From the NCBI RefSeq assembly GCF_000321225.1, contig NW_004450266.1, positions 6,470,419 to 6,534,418 of the forward strand: a stretch of 64,000 nt of DNA. The letters run 5' to 3'. Below, piece by piece: positions 57,371 through 64,000 of the stretch. Source of the stretch: Odobenus rosmarus divergens (lineage: Eukaryota; Chordata; Mammalia; Carnivora; Odobenidae). Both the position numbers and the translations under genes were made by a program. How positions within the stretch are numbered: position 1 is the first letter of the stretch; the number at the start of each line of letters is the position of its first letter. The notes beneath the pieces are model-generated. The model searched no databases. It worked only from the letters and a program-made list of their open reading frames with translations, and was not told the DNA's origin.

Positions 57371-59613
57371 ATTGAACTAGATCTATTACAGGCTATGTTA
57401 AGCAAAAAAAAAAAAAAAAAAAAAAAGGTATAGTTTTGTAGGAAACCCTCGCTGAGCCTTCCAGACGAGAACTTCCTCTGCCACTCCCTTCCCCCCTCCA
57501 TCCTTCCCCCACTCATTCTCTCTCACACACACAGAATCCTAAGATCTGCCTTAAACTTGCTATGCATTATTCACTGGCAATCTGTATTTTACCTCCTTTG
57601 AATGGTGAAAAAGCCTGTGTCAATTTATCTTTTAAAGCTGCTTCTTGCTGAATGCACATATGTCCATTAATGGTGACTTTGGATGGAATGGTTTCTTGTA
57701 GAGGCCCATCTCAAACGATCCCCATTTAATGTGAGCTGTGACTCCCCAAGCCTGCCCCTCATTAGCAGTTGCTTCTTATTTCTTCCCATAGTTCAGATGT
57801 AAGATGAAGCTGAAAGAGCTTTTTATGAAGACTCTACTGAGGCGGCTGCCAAATGGAGCATCTAAGTCCGGTCTGAAAGAAAAGGGATCTTGGCAGGGGC
57901 ACCACAGAGGAAACAGGTACTGCACTTCCCGGATTCCGAGAGGCATTTTTCCTTTTCCCACTTTAGTGTTTCTGAAATTGGAATGTGTCTTAAGTCCTTG
58001 TATGAATTTTGAGCCGTGTGTCTCCCCTCCTCTCCAAGCTGAAAAGTTACCATTAAATCGATGGTACATTTTAAGAGTGAGGAAATGTGGTACTTTTGAA
58101 TTTAAAAAACGTTGCCTAAATATAAGAAAGGCCGCGCTAACTTTTGAGAAAAATGCCGCAAGCCAGCTCAGAGGTGTGGAGTGGATAAGACAGTTCTTAA
58201 CCCCAGGGAAGGACAAGGTGTCTGAGCCAGCAGGGCAGGTGTCTGTCCTTGGCCAGGCAGAACCTGGCTGGCTCGGAATTGGTACTTCCTTTTGGCAATA
58301 ATGCAGTCAGAGCATTAAATACCTGGGGTGTGTCCCAACCTATGCTACAGGTGCTGGTGGGGAAAGAGCTCCTTTCTCTTTCTCTGAGAACGGCTATTGT
58401 TCTTTGAGCCTCTTTATAGACACAGGATTATGTTTGGGAGTAAAATCGGTTGTGAAAATATATAAGTTATTTTCTTATGGTAAACCAAAGTGTCAGTTAT
58501 GAAATACTTAGTTCATTAATCCAACAAGTACTGAGTAATACTACGAGTCTGGCCCGTGGTGGTCACCCTACGTACAGTGTGTCAAGAGATCGTCTGAGCA
58601 ACGGGTACGAGGCAGGTATCCTAATTCAGCCCCGGTTCCCAGACCCAGAGACTGAGGCTCAGAGAAGAATGATTCCACCCAATTCACACAGGTAGGAACC
58701 AGCGCAGTAGGCATAGGGAGCCCGGTCTGTCTAGTCCAGAGCTTCTGCTCCTTGCTTTGCCTCATACCATTCAACATGGCTTCAACTTGCTTTCGCTTCC
58801 TCAAGGAGAAAATTGAGGGCCCCCACCCCCATGATGTGGTGGCAGAGTCAGGAATAGAATTTGGGCCCCTGACTCCTAGCCCAAGGCTCTTTTTACTACT
58901 CGTGTCAAAGCTTTTGGGAGTACCAAAAGCCATCCGGAGGGTGGCGGGGCGGGGGGAGAAATCCAACAAGGCTTTCCCTAGTGATACCTTTTTTCTTTTT
59001 CATGCTTACTAGTGCCAACAAAGCTACAAGCTCCACTCTGGGTCACCACGTCCCTTGAGGACAATTGAGGCAGATGGTTAGTTCGCAGCAAGGTTTTATC
59101 ACTGTGATTTACCAAAAGCTAAAAGGTCAACTCATACCAGGGATTATTTGATGGGTGCAGAGAAGAAGGGTCTCTTCTCTATGGACTCCTAGAGAAGGCA
59201 CAAACTGTTCTCACCTGAGCTTCAGCAGAGACTTCTCCATGCCTAGATCCCTTTCATGATTAGGTGTAATTATTATTGTCCTTTGTCCTCACCCACAGCA
59301 GGGTGAGAGTAGGAACCCTTAGAATGGTGGAATAGTGAGGTCACCTGGATTAGCAGCTAGTGCACTCTCTACCCTTTGTTCTGATGATAATGGGATGAGA
59401 CAATGGACTTTTACTCTGAAGCTTCTGGGACAGAATATCGGGACTCGGGCTGGTGTGTTCTGCACATTAGATGGCAATGCACAGAGAAACCAGTTGTGAT
59501 GCTTTCCTGTTCTTGGGCGGCTCTAGTAGCAACTGAGTTCTTACATCAACCTCTTCCAAAGGGGTCCCTTCACCCCTCTGCCTTGAAGTCCCCAAGCCCC
59601 CCACCTGGCTTAC

Positions 59614-59786
59614 CTTGCAACAGTGTATAGAAGGCACCCGAAGCAGACAGGTTGGTGGTTATGGTGACATCATCCTTGCTGGAGGTCTCTACCTGGACAT
59701 GCACTGAGCTGTCTGTATCACTTCGGAAACTGCTCACCTGGCCAGTAGGGAAGGTCACATTCATCAGGCGGCCAAAGCTGTCGTAC
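59614..59786 (-). CDS. TENM4: TENM4 coding exon: start of YD shell
   Basis: This is the most upstream TENM4 exon in the window. It is 173 bp, with acceptor TTTTCAG at 59,787-59,793 and donor CAAG|GTAAGC at 59,613. It enters at the third base of a codon and leaves with one base of the next (phase matches the exon at 54,729). The product runs from [10 protein letters not shown] to [10 protein letters not shown], which is the region just after the NHL propeller where the teneurin YD-repeat beta-barrel shell starts. YD-type motifs (xYDSFGR) are visible at the beginning. The upstream exon is not in the window; at least 4.2 kb of intron separates them. Confidence 0.96.
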
Positions 59787-60539
59787 CTGAAAACCAAGGG
59801 GTGGCTCTGAGTAACAGAAATATAATGGTGCTATTGCTGGAACTTGGTAAGTTCTACCCTGTGCCACAGTTGGGCATGTTCTGCTTTTCTTTCTGATTAG
59901 ATACGTTGTCATTGCTCCTCCATCTCCTTGCACACGGTTTTTCGGGAAGTGACTCCACCTGCTGATGTCTGACTAGAGGTAAGGCAAATGACTTACCTCT
60001 CTGAGTTTTCCTTTGCTAATTCCATAGGAATTAGGGGGGAGGGGCAGGGGATGATGACCCCTGCCCTGCCTACCTCTCAGGATTACGGTGGGGAACATGT
60101 TGGAGTGGCCTGTAGCTGTAAACTAGTAGCCACCCATGCAGGGGTAAGATGATGGAGGCCATTGGAGACCGCTGACCTGGGGTCTCAGAGGGGGGAACTC
60201 CCAGAGGTGAGGGCGCTAAAATTGATGCTTGAATACCCTCTCAAGACCCTGACGACCCGTTATACAGGTTGTTCCTGAACAACACAAGAGATGGGGCTTC
60301 CTACAAAGCTATAGACCCTGGGGAAAGGGGGCTCTGAATCCAAACCAGGATCCTGCTGCCACATAAGGAGGCTGAACGGATGGGCTCTTGCAACCCCTTC
60401 CCACCTCGATTTCACAGCCAGCACCAAGCAGTTACATATCTGCAGTCGTCACAACTCACAGCTCTGCTCTGGTGTGGGCTTTCTGAAGCATGACAACTGA
60501 ATCTTAATTCTCTTTTCCATTCCTGAGAATAATAAAAGA

Positions 60540-60730
60540 AATGCCTACCATTTCTAAGCACCCACCGTGCTACAGCACAGCCTTTCTTGTACCTTCTTTC
60601 GCTTACTCCTTGCAACTCGTCTAAAAGGTATAAATGATCTCCTTTTTGGAGGAGGCTCAGAGAAGCGAAGTCACCTGCTCAAGGTCCCACAACTGGTAAG
60701 TGTGGTGGAGTCAGAATTCAGACCCAGATC
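60540..60730 (-). mobile_element. MIR
   Basis: GAGGCTCAGAGAAGCGAAGT and CCACAACTGGTAAGTGTGGT are the MIR core on the minus strand. Confidence 0.8.
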
Positions 60731-62145
60731 TATCAGCTTCCAGGCTCCCACTTGTTTCCCTGCCGTCGCCCAGCATTTCCGCGCTGTCCGTTTGCAAGTG
60801 TCCGCTGCGTGGACTCTGCACGGCAGAGTGGTCAAGAGGCGGCAGGCAATAGGCTGTTAACACTTCAGTTATAATTTGTAATTGCAGGAGGCTGGAGTGT
60901 AAAAAGGTAGGTTTAATAGCCTTTTCGCCCTTGTGTGTGAATGGGAAAAGAGGTCTTCATCCAGATGTCAGTATTTCTGACTTCTGCTCATGCTCAAGCG
61001 GGCACATGGCTTCTGTTGTAGGTCTCCCCCATGGCCTCCGGGTCTCCCTACTGGACATTTCCCCCTGCTTTGCCCTTACTACAGCCGCTTCTGGGCCCCG
61101 AGGGATTTCGTGATGGCAAAATGAAAGGCCCGAGTGTTTAGCGCTGTCCTGGCTCTTCCCGTGGTCCTTCAGCTGTGCCTGGCTTCCCGCTGGGACCCCT
61201 GGTGCTGCGGCTTCTATGGCTTCAGTTGAGACTTGGGAGGTAAGACCAGGCAGGCCTTGGCTGCCCAAGGTCAGATGTGGGTGCTGCATGGATTCTGCCT
61301 TCTGCCAACTCTTTCTGTCCCTGTGCCTGGGACTGACCGAAGCACTCTTTACCCTGGCACAGTCAGCCACAGATGGGGTGCTGGATAAAGGTCTTTTGAA
61401 TGACTCACCCCAGTCCTTGACCGAAGACCAACTCTGGGATCAGTTGAATCTGTTGCTGAGGTCTGAGGAAGGGGGATGGAAGCCCTTTCCAGCATGACAA
61501 ACAGCACAGGGATCTCTACCATATACCTTGGGCTTGGGCTTGGCGGGGCAAGGGTGTGGGCTGTATCAGTCCTTCCGACTCTCCTATAGGCACCTTAGGG
61601 GCTTTGGAAACCTGCTTCTTGTCATGATTTCTTATCTTTCTTCCTTAGCACTGAGTCAGGTTCTTGTAAGAAATCGTCAGTCTGGCGTCAGGGAGGGTGA
61701 CGATGTGGCTTAAAACCTGGGCCGGAGGGTCACAGGTGCAGGATGCCCCTCCGAGCTGGGTGAGGAGGTGATTCTGAGAGACTGCTGCTAGGAAGGAAGG
61801 TAAGTCTTGGGATAAAGATCTGGAAGGTTTGCCCTAAAGCCTGTCTGTTCTGGAGATGCTCTCAGAGCTCTGCTTCCTTTAACTCTAGGGGAGATGGTAT
61901 TCTTTTCAACTCCTTATGGTGGCTGGAAATTTGAATAGGAAGGGATTTCACAAAAATGTTTAGAGTGGTTATCTCTGGGAGGTAGAATTACAGATGATAT
62001 TTTATATTCCCAAGATTTTAAAATAAGGAACATGGATTATTTTCATAATCAGAAAAGTGACCACCCAAATAATGCCACATACAGAGAGCTCATGAACAAG
62101 GCCATCTTGGGGAACAGGCCCTTTTAAATTACTGGCATTTATGGA

Positions 62146-62351
62146 GCGCCTGGGTGGCTCAGTTGGTTAAGTGTCCAACTCTTGATTTCGGCTCAGGTCA
62201 TGATCTCAGGGACGTGAGATGGAGCCCCGCATCAGGCTCTGTGCCAGGTGTGGAGCCTGCTTAGGATTCTCTCTCTCCCCTCTCTCCCTCTCCCTCTTCC
62301 TCCCCCTTGGCTCACATGTGCTTGCTCTCTCTCTCTCCCAAAGAAAAAAAA
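62146..62351 (+). mobile_element. Can-SINE with exact 21-bp target-site duplication
   Basis: Plus copy (antisense to TENM4) between two identical 21-bp copies beginning TAAATTACTGGC (62,125-62,145 and 62,352-62,372). The body is the TCTTGATTTCGGCTC type. Confidence 0.97.
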
Positions 62352-62784
62352 TAAATTACTGGCATTTATGGAAGAGTCTCACTTACAGGACATCTGCCAA
62401 CATCAATCTCCAGGCCTTTTCAGTAAATATTACTAGGGTACCCCAAATTTCTGAGCCCCAAATCAAGACCCCCAAACTGGCTCTGCTCTGGTCATCTTAG
62501 ATACATCTGTGGTCTGTGAGTAGGCTGAGTCCTGTCAGATCCCAAGGCATCTTAATGAATGAATGAAAACGGAAGATCCATTTCAGTTCCACAGTTTCAT
62601 GGGATGGGTATATGTTGTTCTAGTCTGGCTCTCTGAACACTTGTTATCCACATACATACTCTTTACTGAGACTACTTACTTAGACTATGTAATTTCCTGA
62701 TCTAACCAGATACAAAAGATTTTATTATGCCATGCGAGATACTTAAAAAGGAGTTGTAGAGTCTTACTGATAAGAATTGACAGG

Positions 62785-62960
62785 GAGATCCCAGATTAGA
62801 GGGCAGATGTCACTTCAATCCTACTTTACTATGGCCTTGCTCAAATGCCACCTCGTAAAGCCTTCCCTGGTCTCTCTCTTGTCCCTTCTCCCAGCGATAC
62901 TCTGGCGCAGCTGCCTCACAGAATGGGTCCCCTGTATTGTAACAGCTCATGTACAAGCTG
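62785..62960 (+). mobile_element. L2 fragment
   Basis: GCTCAAATGCCACCTCGTAA and GCCTTCCCTGGTCTCTCTCT match the L2 3' part. Confidence 0.7.
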
Positions 62961-63394
62961 TTGCCTGCTTCGGCCTGGGCGTGTTTGAGTCAGGACAGGA
63001 CTGTGGAGTCAGGCAGGCTGGGAATCTGGAGTCTACCACCTGCCAGCAAAAGGACCCTGGAGGACTGGCTCTCGGTTCATCTCTTCTTCCCCAGCCCTGG
63101 GACTGGCAGGGAGAAGATGGGCAGGGAATGCTATTTGAACAAATAAAGGAATGCATGATTGGCTATGCGAGGCCCCTCTGCTGCTCTGTTGGGAAAGGGA
63201 GACCATGATTCATTCAAACACTATCTCCTGCAGGACTTGACAGAGGCTTGACACACAGTAGGTACATGATATATATCTGCTGAATGCACGAATACAGAAA
63301 CAACTGCTTTCACTAAATGATCCTTCACCAATCTCCGTAGGCATCTCCCCAGAGCTTTGGTCTCCCAAGACAGAAAGAGCCTTTGCATACAGGC

Positions 63395-63620
63395 AGACAA
63401 TTGTAATTATTATTGAAGGTGGCCTGTAATACATAATTAAATTGAGCTTGAAGAAGATACAATGAAAAGCCTCATGCCTTCAAGATCTGGTTTTCATTTT
63501 ATATGAGATGGCCGAAAAACAGTAATTTCCACTCCTCACATTTTCCATTAGAGGGACTGAATGTCTTAATTAAATGAACATCAAATAGAACAGCCAATTT
63601 ATAGAATTTTCTTGTCTCTT
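63395..63620. promoter_or_regulatory. Candidate conserved non-coding block
   Basis: Repeat-free AT-rich stretch with several TAATTA-type sites (AATTGTAATTATTATTG, ATAATTAAATTGAG, TTAATTAAATGAAC). No coding frame. Function is inference only. Confidence 0.25.
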
Positions 63621-64000
63621 ATTCATTCATTTCAGTGCCTTCTAGAGCTTGGGAAACGCCACCAGATCTCTCTGTGGCCTGATCCATACCTGTGATTACT
63701 CCATCGGAACACTGCTGCTTCTTCCTCTGCGGGGAGGAACTGGGGCTGCCCATCCTGTGGGCCCTGGACACCTGTGCCCCCTGCCCCCTCTGTGGAGCCC
63801 TTTCTGTTCCTGCTGAGAGAAAGAAGCCTGGTGCCACCCAACGAGGTGGAACAGTTCGCAGCACTCTCTGGATTCCAAGTGGCGGCCTCAAGCCCTGGCC
63901 CTCTGATTGGGTGACTTCTGGACAATGGCTTACTTGTGTCTGTTTTGGCTTGACTTGAAGTACTGGCAAATTTCTTTCTTTCTAACCAAGAGGAAGGAAC

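Larger units (their letters stand above)
54965..59613 (-). other. TENM4: TENM4 intron with large inverted repeat
   Basis: A 4.6-kb GT-AG intron. It carries an old minus-strand L1M-like fragment (about 55,060-55,900) interrupted by the left arm of the inverted repeat, an L2 piece (about 56,125-56,275), a MIR interrupted by the right arm, another MIR (57,095-57,370), an A-run at 57,404-57,426, and an apparently unique block at 57,580-58,300. Confidence 0.85.
34720..59786 (-). other. TENM4: TENM4 gene, 3' part (last six coding exons and 3' UTR)
   Basis: Teneurin-4 is a large type II single-pass neuronal adhesion protein that works as a dimer and binds latrophilins and other teneurins across synapses. 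Six exons on the minus strand join in phase (173, 236, 297, 1615, 143 and 756 coding bases) and encode the last 1,073 residues, of roughly 2,770 expected for the family. The paralogue was chosen from the C-terminus, which ends [13 protein letters not shown], and from the match to remembered mammalian TENM4 along all exons; TENM1, 2 and 3 differ at these last residues. The reading frame has no stop or frameshift, so the gene looks functional. The EGF repeats, transmembrane segment and beta-propeller lie outside the window, beyond position 64,000. Confidence 0.93.
59787..64000 (-). other. TENM4: TENM4 upstream intron (partial)
   Basis: At least 4.2 kb of intron reaching the window edge. It has a MIR (about 60,540-60,730), one Can-SINE (62,146-62,351), an L2-like fragment (about 62,785-62,960), and an AT-rich repeat-free stretch (63,395-63,620). 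No further teneurin exon is seen. Confidence 0.75.

Noticed and set aside
59460..59485. CTCF-like ATTAGATGGCAATG
   Set aside because: Lacks the CCA start and departs from the core at several positions.

Overview
The window is nuclear DNA from a caniform carnivore. The diagnostic signal is about two dozen copies of the tRNA-Lys-derived Can-SINE. Their A/B-box wording and AAATAAATAAA/CTTT tails look like the arctoid form (bear or seal more likely than mustelid, dog or cat). L1 sequence, HAL1-like sequence, MIR, L2 and MER5-type fragments are also present. There are no prokaryotic genes, rRNA genes, true tRNA genes or CRISPR arrays. The only protein gene seen is a teneurin on the minus strand, identified as TENM4 from its C-terminal sequence.

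Layout. Positions 1-34,700 are repeat-dense DNA downstream of the gene. They contain a 97-bp tandem repeat at the left edge, a nearly full-length but dead L1 on the minus strand (about 1,500-8,958) carrying three nested SINE insertions, an old unclassified repeat (about 9,440-10,980), an L1 piece (14,690-15,240), a HAL1-like ORF1-bearing element (about 18,500-20,700), further L1 fragments, and 22 SINEs, several with clear target-site duplications. Positions 26,000-34,700 are less repetitive and hold CTCF-like motifs and a MER5-type element, but no recognisable gene.

Positions 34,720-59,786 hold the 3' end of TENM4, read right to left. Six coding exons lie at 59,614-59,786; 54,729-54,964; 50,937-51,233; 47,632-49,246; 42,903-43,045; and 39,538-40,296 (stop codon at 39,538-39,540). 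All phases join without a break and give the last 1,073 residues: YD-repeat shell, Rhs-associated core, linker/ABD-like region, Tox-GHH-like domain and the C-terminal TCAP peptide. The 3' UTR appears to run about 4.8 kb to tandem poly(A) signals near 34,735 and 34,821. Positions 59,787-64,000 are part of the next intron upstream.

The most unusual things are: (1) a 342-bp inverted repeat with one mismatch in the intron between the first two exons here, each arm sitting inside a different older repeat; (2) a GC-AG intron after the 50,937-51,233 exon, with a decoy GT donor 4 nt downstream that would frameshift; (3) two Pumilio-type elements beside the poly(A) signals; and (4) a sharp drop in SINE density across the gene half of the window. 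I found no new multi-gene system; this is a vertebrate locus with interesting local structure.
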